Below are positions 38,941 to 50,501 of a DNA stretch of 64,000 nucleotides, piece after piece; within the stretch, counting starts at the first letter, position 1, and each line of letters opens with the position of its first letter. The stretch covers positions 5,329,431 through 5,393,430 of the forward strand of contig NC_088322.1 of NCBI RefSeq assembly GCF_910592395.1, in the 5' to 3' direction. Under the pieces are notes generated by a model that was not told the DNA's origin, searched no databases, and saw nothing but the letters and a program-made list of their open reading frames with translations. Position numbers and translations under genes: made by a program. This DNA comes from Lineus longissimus. Lineage: Eukaryota > Nemertea > Pilidiophora > Heteronemertea > Lineidae.

Positions 38941-41900
38941 ATTGAGAGAGCAGAACATTGCACGTCAACACTTCTTTTCTTGGCACTTAAGGGGTTAATC
39001 CTGCACTTAATGCCCGCTACCTACATCTTGGTTCATGGAGCGAGAGCATAACATTGCACGTTAACACCATCAGCAGAAGTGCATTTAATGGCCAAGGAAA
39101 AGTAGACATTGAGAGAGCAGAACATTGCACGTCAACACTTCTTTTCTTGGCACGTAAGGGGTTAATCCTGCACTTAATGCTCGTGGGAAGCAAATATATG
39201 TGGAATAAATTCTTGAACATACCAAACAGAATTAATCTCAACAGGTTTGAACACTTATTTTTTAAATATATAACTTGATTTTGGCCCGTAGGGGGTTAAT
39301 GTGCATTTTAGCACCCTCATATTACCCTAATATCATCACTTAAAATTTGCCTGCTACCTACATCTTGGTTCATGGAGCGAGAGCAGAACATTGCACGTCA
39401 ACATCATCAGCACAAGTGCAATTAATGGCCAAGGAAAAGTAAAGACATTGAGAGAGTAGAACATTGCACGTCAACACTTCTTTTCTTGGCACGTAAGGGG
39501 TTAATCCTGCACTTAATGCTCGTAGGAAGCAAATATATGTGGAATAAATTCTTGAACGTACCAAACAGAATTAAATTCAACAGGTTTGAACACTTACTAA
39601 AGGATATTCAGATTTTTTGAATATATAACTTGATTTTGGCACGGAGGGGGTTAATATGCACCCTCATATTACCCTAATATCATCACTTAAAATTTGCCCG
39701 CTACCTACATCTTGGTTCATGGAGCGAGAGCAGAATATTACACGTCAACACCATCAGCGAGGAACTTGGGAAAAGAGTCTCCAAAGCTTTGATTGGTCTC
39801 CATTTACTGGCTGCGACAGCACAAGTGCATTTAATGGCCAAGGAAAAGTAAAGACATTGAGAGAGCAGAACATTGCACGTCAACACTTCTTTTCTTGGCA
39901 CGTAAGGGGTTAATCCTGCACTTAATGCTCGTGGGAAGCAAATATATGTGGAATAAATTCTTGAACATACCAAAGAGAATTAATTTCAACAGGTTTGAAC
40001 ACTCACTAAAGGACATTTAGATTTTTTAAATATATTACTTGATTTTGGCCCGTAGGGGAATAATGTGCACCCTCATATTACCCTAATATCATCACTTAAG
40101 ATTTGCCCGCTACCTTCATCTTGGTTCATGGAGCGAGAGCAGAACATTGCACGTCAACACTTCTTTTCTTGGCACGTAAGGGGTTAATCCTGCACTTAAT
40201 GCTCGTGGGAAGCAAATATATGTAGAATAAATTCTTTAACATACCAAACAGAATTAATTTCAACAGGTTTGAACACTTATTTTTTAAATATATAACTTGA
40301 TTTTGGCCCGTAGGGGGTTAATTCTTGAACATACCAAAGAGAATTAATTTCAACAGGTTTGAACACTCACTAAAGGACATTTAGATTTTTTAAATATATA
40401 ACTTGATTTTGGCCCGTAGGGGGTTAATGTGCACCCTCATACTACCCTAATATCATCACTTAAAATTTGCCCACTACCTACATCGTGGTTCATGGAGCGA
40501 GAGCGGAACATTGCACGTCAACACCATCAGCGAGGAACTTGGGAAAAGAGTCTCCAAAGCTTTGATTGGTCTCCATTTACTGGCTGCGACAGCACAAGTG
40601 CATTTAATGGCCAAGGAAAAGTAAAGACATTGAAAACAATGATGGGGAATGAGTTGTATCAGGCTATGTTTCAGCAATTTGGAGAAGAACGGTTGAAGAA
40701 CGGAGAAGATTCTGCGGAATATTTCTTTTCTTGGCACTTAAGGGGTTAATCCTGCACTTAATGCCCGCTACCTACATCTTGTTTCATGGAGCGAGAGCAT
40801 AACATTGCACGTTAACACCATCAGCAGAAGTGCATTTAATGCCCAAGGAAAAGTAGACATTGAGAGAGCAGAACATTGCACGTCAACACTTCTTTTCTTG
40901 GCACTTAAGGGGTTAATCCTGCACTTTATGCCCGCTACCTACATCTTGGTTCATGGAGCGAGAGCATAACATTGCACGTTAACACCATCAGCAGAAGTGC
41001 ATTTAATGGCCAAGGAAAAGTAGACATTGAGAGAGCAGAACATTGCACGTCAACACTTCTTTTCTTGGCACGTAAGGGGTTAATCCTGCACTTAATGCTC
41101 GTGGGAAGCAAATATATGTGGAATAAATTCTTGAACATACCAAACAGAATTAATCTCAACAGGTTTGAACACTTATTTTTTAAATATATAACTTGATTTT
41201 GGCCCGTAGGGGGTTAATGTGCATTTTAGCACCCTCATATTACCCTAATATCATCACTTAAAATTTGCCCGCTACCTACATCTTGGTTCATGGAGCGAGA
41301 GCAGAACATTGCACGTCAACATCATCAGCACAAGTGCAATTAATGGCCAAGGAAAAGTAAAGACATTGAGAGAGTAGAACATTGCACGTCAACACTTCTT
41401 TTCTTGGCACGTAAGGGGTTAATCCTGCACTTAATGCTCGTGGGAAGCAAATATATGTGGAATAAATTGTACGTCAACACCATCAGCGAGGAACTTGGGG
41501 AAAGAGTCTCCAAAGCTTTGATTAGTCTCCATTTACTGGCTGCGACAGCACAAGTGCATTTAATGGCCAAAGTAAAGACATTGAGAGAGCAGAACATTGC
41601 ACGTCAACACTTCTTTTCTTCGCACGTAAGGGATTAATCCTGCACTTAATCCTCGTGGGAAGCAAATATATGTGGAATAAATTGCACTTCAACACGCGAG
41701 GAACTTGGGGAAAGAGTCTCAAAAGCTTTGATTAGTCTCCATTACTGGCTGCGACAGCACAAGTGCATTTAATGGCCAAGGAAAAGTAAAGACATTGAGA
41801 GAGCACACCATCAGCGAGGAACTTGGGGAAAGAGTTTCCAAAGCTTTGATTAATCTCCATTTACTGGCTGCGACAGCACAAGTGTTCATTTAATGGCCAA

Positions 41901-44900
41901 AGTAAAGACATTGAGAGAGCAGAACATTGCACGTCAACACTTCTTTTCTTGGCACGTAAGGGGTTAATCCTGCACTTAATGCTCGTGGGAAGCAAATATA
42001 TGTGGAATAAATTCTTGAACATACCAAACAGAATTAATTTCAACAGGTTTGAACACTTATTTTTTAAATATATAACTTGATTTTGGCCCGTAGAGGGTTA
42101 ATGTGCATTTTAGCACCCTCATATTACCCTAATATCATCACTTAAAATTTGCCCGCTACCTACATCTTGGTTCATGGAGTGAGAGCAGAACATTGCACGT
42201 CAACACCATCAGCGAGGAACTTGGGAAAAGAGTCTCCAAAGCTTTGATTGGTCTCCATTTACTGGCTGCGACAGCACAAGTGCATTTAATGGCCAAGGAA
42301 GAGTAAAGACATTGAAAACAATGATTGGGAATGAGTAGTATCAGGCTATGTTTCAGCAATTTGGAGAAGAACGGTTGGAGAACGGAGAAGATTCTGTGGA
42401 ATATTTCTTTTCTTGGCACTGAAGGGGTTAATCCTGCACTTAATGCCCGCTACCTACATCTTGGTTCATGGAGCGAGAGCATAACATTGCACGTCAACAC
42501 CATCAGCACAAGTGCATTTAATGGCCAAGGAAAAGTAGACATTGAGAGAGCAGAACATTGCACGTCAACACTTCTTTTCTTGGCACGTAAGGGGTTAATC
42601 CTGCACTTAATGCTCGTGGGAAGCAAATATATGTAGAATAAATTCTTTAACATACCAAACAGAATTAATTTCAACAGGTTTGAACACTTATTTTTTAAAT
42701 ATATAACTTGATTTTGGCCCGTAGGGGGTTAATTCTTGAACATACCAAAGAGAATTAATTTCAATAGGTTTGAACACTCACTAAAGGACATTTAGATTTT
42801 TTAAATATATAACTTGATTTTGGCCCGTAGGGGGTTAATGTGCACCCTCATATTACCTTAATATCATCACTTAAAATTTGCCCGCTACCTACATCTTGGT
42901 TCATGGAGCGAGAGCAGAACATTGCACGTCAACACCATCAGCGAGGAACTTGGGGAAAGAGTCTCCAAAGCTTTGATTGGTCTCCATTTACTGGCTGCGA
43001 CAGCACAAGTGCATTTAATGGCCAAGGAAAAGTAAAGACATTGAAAACAATGATGGGGAATGAGTTGTATCAGGCTATGTTTCAGCAATTTGGAGAAGAA
43101 CGGTTGAAGAACGGAGAAGATTCTGCGGAATATTTCTTTTCTTGGCACTTAAGGGGTTAATCCTGCACTTAATGCCCGCTACCTACATCTTGTTTCATGG
43201 AGCGAGAGCATAACATTGCACGTTAACACCATCAGCAGAAGTGCATTTAATGCCCAAGGAAAAGTAGACATTGAGAGAGCAGAACATTGCACGTCAACAC
43301 TTCTTTTCTTGGCACTTAAGGGGTTAATCCTGCACTTAATGCCCGCTACCTACATCTTGGTTCATGGAGCGAGAGCAGAACATTGCACGTCAACACTTCT
43401 TTTCTTGGCACGTAAGGGGTTAATCCTGCACTTAATGCTCGTGGGAAGCAAATATATGTGGAATAAATTCTTGAACATACCAAAGAGAATTAATTTCAAC
43501 AGGTTTGAACACTCACTAAAGGACATTTAGATTTTTTAAATATATAACTTGATTTTGGCCCGTAGGGGGTTAATGTGCACCCTCATATTACCCTAATATC
43601 ATCACTTAAAATTTGCCCGCTACCTACATCTTGGTTCATGGAGCGAGAGCAGAACATTGCACGTCAACACCATCAGCGAGGAACTTGGGGAAAGAGTCTC
43701 CAAAGCTTTGATTGGTCTCCATTTACTGGCTGCGACAGCACAAGTGCATTTAATGGCCAAGGAAAAGTAAAGACATTGAGAGAGCAGAACATTGCACGTC
43801 AACACTTCTTTTCTTGGCACGTAAGGGGTTAATCCTGCACTTAATGCTCGTGGGAAGCAAATATATGTGGAATAAATTGCACGTCAACACCATCAGCGAG
43901 GAACTTGGGGAAAGAGTCTCCAAAGCTTTGATTGGTCTCCATTTACTGGCTGCGACAGCACAAGTGCATTTAATGGCCAAGGAAAAGTAAAGACATTGAA
44001 AACAATGATGGGGAATGAGTTGTATCAGGCTATGTTTCAGCAATTTGGAGAAGAACGGTTGAAGAACGGAGAAGATTCTGCGGAATATTTCTTTTCTTGG
44101 CACTTAAGGGGTTAATCCTGCACTTAATGCCCGCTACCTACATCTTGTTTCATGGAGCGAGAGCATAACATTGCACGTTAACACCATCAGCAGAAGTGCA
44201 TTTAATGCCCAAGGAAAAGTAGACATTGAGAGAGCAGAACATTGCACGTCAACACTTCTTTTCTTGGCACTTAAGGGGTTAATCCTGCACTTAATGCCCG
44301 CTACCTACATCTTGGTTCATGGAGCGAGAGCATAACATTGCACGTTAACACCATCAGCAGAAGTGCATTTAATGGCCAAGGAAAAGTAGACATTGAGAGA
44401 GCAGAACATTGCACGTCAACACTTCTTTTCTTGGCACGTAAGGGGTTAATCCTGCACTTAATGCTCGTGGGAAGCAAATATATGTGGAATAAATTCTTGA
44501 ACATACCAAACAGAATTAATCTCAACAGGTTTGAACACTTATTTTTTAAATATATAACTTGATTTTGGCCCGTAGGGGGTTAATGTGCATTTTAGCACCC
44601 TCATATTACCCTAATATCATCACTTAAAATTTGCCCGCTACCTACATCTTGGTTCATGGAGCGAGAGCAGAACATTGCACGTCAACATCATCAGCACAAG
44701 TGCAATTAATGGCCAAGGAAAAGTAAAGACATTGAGAGAGTAGAACATTGCACGTCAACACTTCTTTTCTTGGCACGTAAGGGGTTAATCCTGCACTTAA
44801 TGCTCGTAGGAAGCAAATATATGTGGAATAAATTCTTGAACGTACCAAACAGAATTAAATTCAACAGGTTTGAACACTTACTAAAGGATATTCAGATTTT

Positions 44901-46860
44901 TTGAATATATAACTTGATTTTGGCACGGAGGGGGTTAATATGCACCCTCATATTACCCTAATATCATCACTTAAAATTTGCCCGCTACCTACATCTTGGT
45001 TCATGGAGCGAGAGCAGAATATTACACGTCAACACCATCAGCGAGGAACTTGGGAAAAGAGTCTCCAAAGCTTTGATTGGTCTCCATTTACTGGCTGCGA
45101 CAGCACAAGTGCATTTAATGGCCAAGGAAAAGTAAAGACATTGAGAGAGCAGAACATTGCACGTCAACACTTCTTTTCTTGGCACGTAAGGGGTTAATCC
45201 TGCACTTAATGCTCGTGGGAAGCAAATATATGTGGAATAAATTCTTGAACATACCAAAGAGAATTAATTTCAACAGGTTTGAACACTCACTAAAGGACAT
45301 TTAGATTTTTTAAATATATTACTTGATTTTGGCCCGTAGGGGAATAATGTGCACCCTCATATTACCCTAATATCATCACTTAAGATTTGCCCGCTACCTT
45401 CATCTTGGTTCATGGAGCGAGAGCAGAACATTGCACGTCAACACTTCTTTTCTTGGCACGTAAGGGGTTAATCCTGCACTTAATGCTCGTGGGAAGCAAA
45501 TATATGTAGAATAAATTCTTTAACATACCAAACAGAATTAATTTCAACAGGTTTGAACACTTATTTTTTAAATATATAACTTGATTTTGGCCCGTAGGGG
45601 GTTAATTCTTGAACATACCAAAGAGAATTAATTTCAACAGGTTTGAACACTCACTAAAGGACATTTAGATTTTTTAAATATATAACTTGATTTTGGCCCG
45701 TAGGGGGTTAATGTGCACCCTCATATTACCCTAATATCATCACTTAAAATTTGCCCACTACCTACATCGTGGTTCATGGAGCGAGAGCGGAACATTGCAC
45801 GTCAACACCATCAGCGAGGAACTTGGGGAAAGAGTCTCCAAAGCTTTGATTGGTCTCCATTTACTGGCTGCGACAGCACAAGTGCATTTAATGGCCAAGG
45901 AAAAGTAAAGACATTGAAAACAATGATGGGGAATGAGTTGTATCAGGCTATGTTTCAGCAATTTGGAGAAGAACGGTTGAAGAACGGAGAAGATTCTGCG
46001 GAATATTTCTTTTCTTGGCACTTAAGGGGTTAATCCTGCACTTAATGCCCGCTACCTACATCTTGTTTCATGGAGCGAGAGCATAACATTGCACGTTAAC
46101 ACCATCAGCAGAAGTGCATTTAATGCCCAAGGAAAAGTAGACATTGAGAGAGCAGAACATTGCACGTCAACACTTCTTTTCTTGGCACTTAAGGGGTTAA
46201 TCCTGCACTTTATGCCCGCTACCTACATCTTGGTTCATGGAGCGAGAGCATAACATTGCACGTTAACACCATCAGCAGAAGTGCATTTAATGGCCAAGGA
46301 AAAGTAGACATTGAGAGAGCAGAACATTGCACGTCAACACTTCTTTTCTTGGCACGTAAGGGGTTAATCCTGCACTTAATGCTCGTGGGAAGCAAATATA
46401 TGTGGAATAAATTCTTGAACATACCAAACAGAATTAATCTCAACAGGTTTGAACACTTATTTTTTAAATATATAACTTGATTTTGGCCCGTAGGGGGTTA
46501 ATGTGCATTTTAGCACCCTCATATTACCCTAATATCATCACTTAAAATTTGCCCGCTACCTACATCTTGGTTCATGGAGCGAGAGCAGAACATTGCACGT
46601 CAACATCATCAGCACAAGTGCAATTAATGGCCAAGGAAAAGTAAAGACATTGAGAGAGTAGAACATTGCACGTCAACACTTCTTTTCTTGGCACGTAAGG
46701 GGTTAATCCTGCACTTAATGCTCGTAGGAAGCAAATATATGTGGAATAAATTCTTGAACGTACCAAACAGAATTAAATTCAACAGGTTTGAACACTCACT
46801 AAAGGATATTTAGATTTTTTGAATATATAACTTGATTTTGGCACGGAGGGGGTTAATATG
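36415..46860. repeat. Super-block duplication, 5.27-5.28-kb offset
   Basis: Landmarks at 36587, 36882 and 37566 recur at 41861, 42156 and 42840 (offset 5,274). Those at 38466, 39054, 39370, 39656, 40429 and 40972 recur at 43750, 44338, 44654, 44940, 45713 and 46256 (offset 5,284). The 10-bp step matches the 10-bp deletion at about 38380, which is absent from the partner copy. A nested 1,918-bp period is present in both (39054/40972 and 44338/46256). Confidence 0.88.
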
Positions 46861-49217
46861 CACCCTCATATTACCCTAATATCATCACTTAAAATTTGCC
46901 CGCTACCTACATCTTGGTTCATGGAGCAACAGCAGAATATTACACGTCAACACCATCAGCGAGGAACTTGGGAAAAGAGTCTCCAAAGCTTTGATTGGTC
47001 TCCATTTCCTGGCTGCGACAGCACAAGTGCATTTAATGGCCAAGGAAAAGTAAAGACAATGAGAGAGCAGAACATTGCACGTCAACACTTCTTTTCTTGG
47101 CACGTAAGGGGTTAATCCTGCACTTAATGCTCGTGGGAAGCAAATATATGTGGAATAAATTGTACGTCAACACCATCAGCGAGGAACTTGGGGAAAGAGT
47201 CTCCAAAGCTTTGATTAGTCTCCATTTACTGGCTGCGACAGCACAAGTGCATTTAATGGCCAAAGTAAAGACATTGAGAGAGCAGAACATTGCACGTCAA
47301 CACTTCTTTTCTTCGCACGTAAGGGATTAATCCTGCACTTAATCCTCGTGGGAAGCAAATATATGTGGAATAAATTGCACTTCAACACGCGAGGAACTTG
47401 GGGAAAGAGTCTCAAAAGCTTTGATTAGTCTCCATTACTGGCTGCGACAGCACAAGTGCATTTAATGGCCAAGGAAAAGTAAAGACATTGAGAGAGCACA
47501 CCATCAGCGAGGAACTTGGGGAAAGAGTTTCCAAAGCTTTGATTAATCTCCATTTACTGGCTGCGACAGCACAAGTGTTCATTTAATGGCCAAAGTAAAG
47601 ACATTGAGAGAGCAGAACATTGCACGTCAACACTTCTTTTCTTGGCACGTAAGGGGTTAATCCTGCACTTAATGCTCGTGGGAAGCAAATATATGTGGAA
47701 TAAATTCTTGAACATACCAAACAGAATTAATTTCAACAGGTTTGAACACTCACTAAAGGACATTTAGATTTTTTAAATATATTACTTGATTTTGGCCCGT
47801 AGGGGAATAATGTGCACCCTCATATTACCCTAATATCATCACTTAAGATTTGCCCGCTACCTTCATCTTGGTTCATGGAGCGAGAGCAGAACATTGCACG
47901 TCAACACCATCAGCGAGGAACTTGGGAAAAGAGTCTCCAAAGCTTTGATTGGTCTCCATTTACTGGCTGCGACAGCACAAGTGCATTTAATGGCCAAGGA
48001 AAAGTAAAGACATTGAAAACAATGATGGGGAATGAGTTGTATCAGGCTATGTTTCAGCAATTTGGAGAAGAACGGTTGAAGAACGGAGAAGATTCTGCGG
48101 AATATTTCTTTTCTTGGCACTTAAGGGGTTAATCCTGCACTTAATGCCCGCTACCTACATATTGGTTCATGGAGCGAGAGCATAACAATGCACGTCAACA
48201 CCATCAGCACAAGTGCATTTAATGGCCAAGGAAAAGTAAAGACATTGAGAGAGCAGAACATTGTACGTCAACACTTCTTTTCTTGGCACGTAAGGGGTTA
48301 ATCCTGCACTTAATGCTCGTGGGAAGCAAATATATGTGGAATAAATTCTTGAACATACCAAAGAGAATTAATTTCAACAGGTTTGAACACTTATTTTTTA
48401 AATATACAACTTGATTTTGGCCCGTAGGGGGTTAATGTGCACCCTCATATTACCCTAATATCATCACTTAAAATTTGCCCGCTACCTACATCTTGGTTCA
48501 TGGAGCGAGAGCAGAACATTGCACGTCAACACCATCAGCACAAGTGCATTTAATGGCCAAGGAAAAGTAAAGACATTGAGAGAGCTGAACATTGCACGTC
48601 AACACTTCTTTTCTTGGCACGTAAGGGGTTAATCCTGCACTTAATGCTCGTGGGAAGCAAATATATGTGGAATAAATTCTTGAACATACCAAAGAGAATT
48701 GATTTCAACAGGTTTGAACACTCACTGAAGGACATTTAGATTTTTTAAATATATAACTTGATTTTGGGCCGTAGGGGGTAAATGTGCATTTTAGCACCCT
48801 CATATTACCCTAATATCATCACTTAAAATTTGGCACGTAAGGGGTTAATCCTGCACTTAATGCTCGTGGGAAGCAAATATATGTGGAATAAATTCTTGAA
48901 CATACCAAACAGAATAAATTTCAACAGGTTTGAACACTTACTAAAGGACATTTAGATTTTTTAAATATATAACTTGATTTTGGCCCGTAGGGGGTTAATG
49001 TGCATTTTAGCACCCTCATATTACCCTAATATCATCACTTAAAATTTGCCCGTACCTACATCTTGGTTCATGGAGCGAGAGCAGAACATTGCACGTCAAC
49101 ACCATCAGCACAAGTGCATTTAATGGCCAAGGAAAAGTAAAGACTTTGAGAGAGCAGAACATTGCACGTCAACACTTCTTTTCTTGGCACGTAAGGGGTT
49201 AATCCTGCACTTTATGC

Positions 49218-50126
49218 CCTACTTCACAAATCCCAATATCGGGGAATACTTCAAAATCTCGTGTTCTTGACATTGTTTTGTGGGGCTGAGTCGTTGCTTC
49301 TTGGTGAAAATAATTCGTCTGCTAAAATTCAGAATTTTATACCTACCCAGGCGGTCATTGGTTACGATACCAAGACCACTCCGATCAAAACTAGGCGTAA
49401 TGTATTTTGTATTAGAAACAATGATATACTGTGACTAAGGCCTTTTAGAATCTGGGGTCGAAGTACTTTTGAACACCCACTCGTCTAGTTTTTCCGATAG
49501 GGCGCCACTGTCTAATAGTGAAAAATGTTATAAGCCCATCAGTCGCTGAAGTATGCGCCGAACATTAATTATGGCACGCTATGGCACGCCAAAGCGGACT
49601 AAATAGAAGACTTGAAAATTTAATACAACATTTTGAAATATACAGGCAACACCTGAAAAAACACGCCAATATTTCAAAAACTTATGTCAACATTTTAAAA
49701 TATGTATCAAGAAAATTTGAAAATATGATGCAAAAAATTTCCTGAAAATGTAGGTCAACTTGTTTTCAAATATGTGGCAACCCTTGAAAAAAATATGGCA
49801 ACATGTCTCGCATGTCTCAGTGAGTGCAAGCGAGGAGGCCAGGCGACGTCATTTCCCTGTTCCAACGGCTGAAGACTTGGCAGTACCTTACTCTTACACA
49901 ACTTATACACACTTATACCCCCAAGTATTATACATTTCTTCCTGAATAATTCTTACAGAGACCATTCTCCTATGAAAGACAGTTGCTTACGCTACACAAA
50001 AATAAAAAAAAATCGAGGGTCAACCATTGAAGTTTTGAGATATGTTGAATTTTGCACAAATCAGCGAAAAACGCACCAATTGGCACTGGACGGCATTTCA
50101 ACACGGGGCCGACGCACATTATGGAA
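49218..50126. other. Gene-free stretch with degenerate AT-rich repeats
   Basis: No supported coding region. Between about 49610 and 49805 the phrase CAACATTTTGAAATAT recurs in diverged forms (CAATATTTCAAAAAC, CAACATTTTAAAATATG, CAACTTGTTTTCAAATATG, TGGCAACATG) at roughly 35-60-bp spacing, an old low-complexity tandem repeat. The 61-codon frame starting at 49760 lies partly inside it and is not credible. Confidence 0.5.
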
Positions 50127-50501
50127 GGTTATTTCCGCATAAATAGAGGTTGTCTCAAATAGACATTTTATGTCGTGTTATGACTCGAATAGACGTTTGG
50201 TGGCGCTCGTTTTAACGGAGACGTACCTGAAATAAACATATTGTGTCGCATCTCAAATAGACATACACTCAAATAGACGTTTGGTGGCGCTCGTATCTCA
50301 AATAAAGCGCCACCAAACGTCTATTTGAGTGTATGTCTATTTGAAAAGCGCCACCAAACGTCTATTTGAGTTATACACACAAATCAGAAAACAAGACAAT
50401 ATATGTTTATTTGAGATACGAGCGCCACCAAACGTCTATTCGAGTCATAACACGACATAAAATGTCTATTTGAGACAACCTCTATTTATGCGGAAATAAC
50501 C
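50127..50501. mobile_element. Foldback element with 84-bp inverted arms, right end disrupted
   Basis: The left arm 50127-50210 (GGTTATTTCCGCATAAATAG ... GGTGGCGCTCGT) is the perfect reverse complement of about 50418-50501. Inside are further inverted copies of CAAATAGACGTTTGGTGGCG. The terminal inverted repeat seems to continue outward: TTATGGAAGGTTATTTCC on the left compares with the reverse complement of GGAAATAACCGCCCATAG, whose outer part now lies at 52540-52556 on the far side of the element at 50502-52539. No open frame is present; this looks like a MITE-type element. Confidence 0.85.
50254..50343. repeat. Near-perfect 90-bp palindrome
   Basis: Arms 50254-50291 and 50306-50343 are 38 bp each (starting CAAATAGACATACACTCAAA) with a 14-bp loop CGTATCTCAAATAA. 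It forms the core of the foldback element and could extrude as a cruciform or fold as a long RNA hairpin. Confidence 0.9.

Larger units (their letters stand above)
23035..49217 (+). repeat. Satellite array, right arm, main part
   Basis: Continuous satellite in reverse orientation to the left arm. Two unit classes are intermixed. One carries the complete fossil exon, running from GTAAAGACATTG into AAAACAATGATGGGGAATGA and ending at TTTCTTTTCTTGGCAC. The other jumps from GTAAAGACATTG to AGAGAGCAGAACATTGCACG. Every unit has the paired motifs GGCACGTAAGGGGTTAAT and GGCCCGTAGGGGGTTAAT. Many frames of 60-117 codons occur, but they shift between unit classes. The array ends at about 49217, after CCTGCACTTTATGCC, with an abrupt change to unique sequence. 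Confidence 0.95.

Noticed and set aside
18838-49000. Recurring minus-strand frames of 60-117 codons in the right array
   Set aside because: Same by-products in the mirrored arm. Their length depends only on which unit deletion is present.
1-49217. Telomere-like satellite because of TTAACCCC motifs
   Set aside because: The motif occurs once per ~180-bp half-unit within a complex repeat and never as a tandem short repeat.
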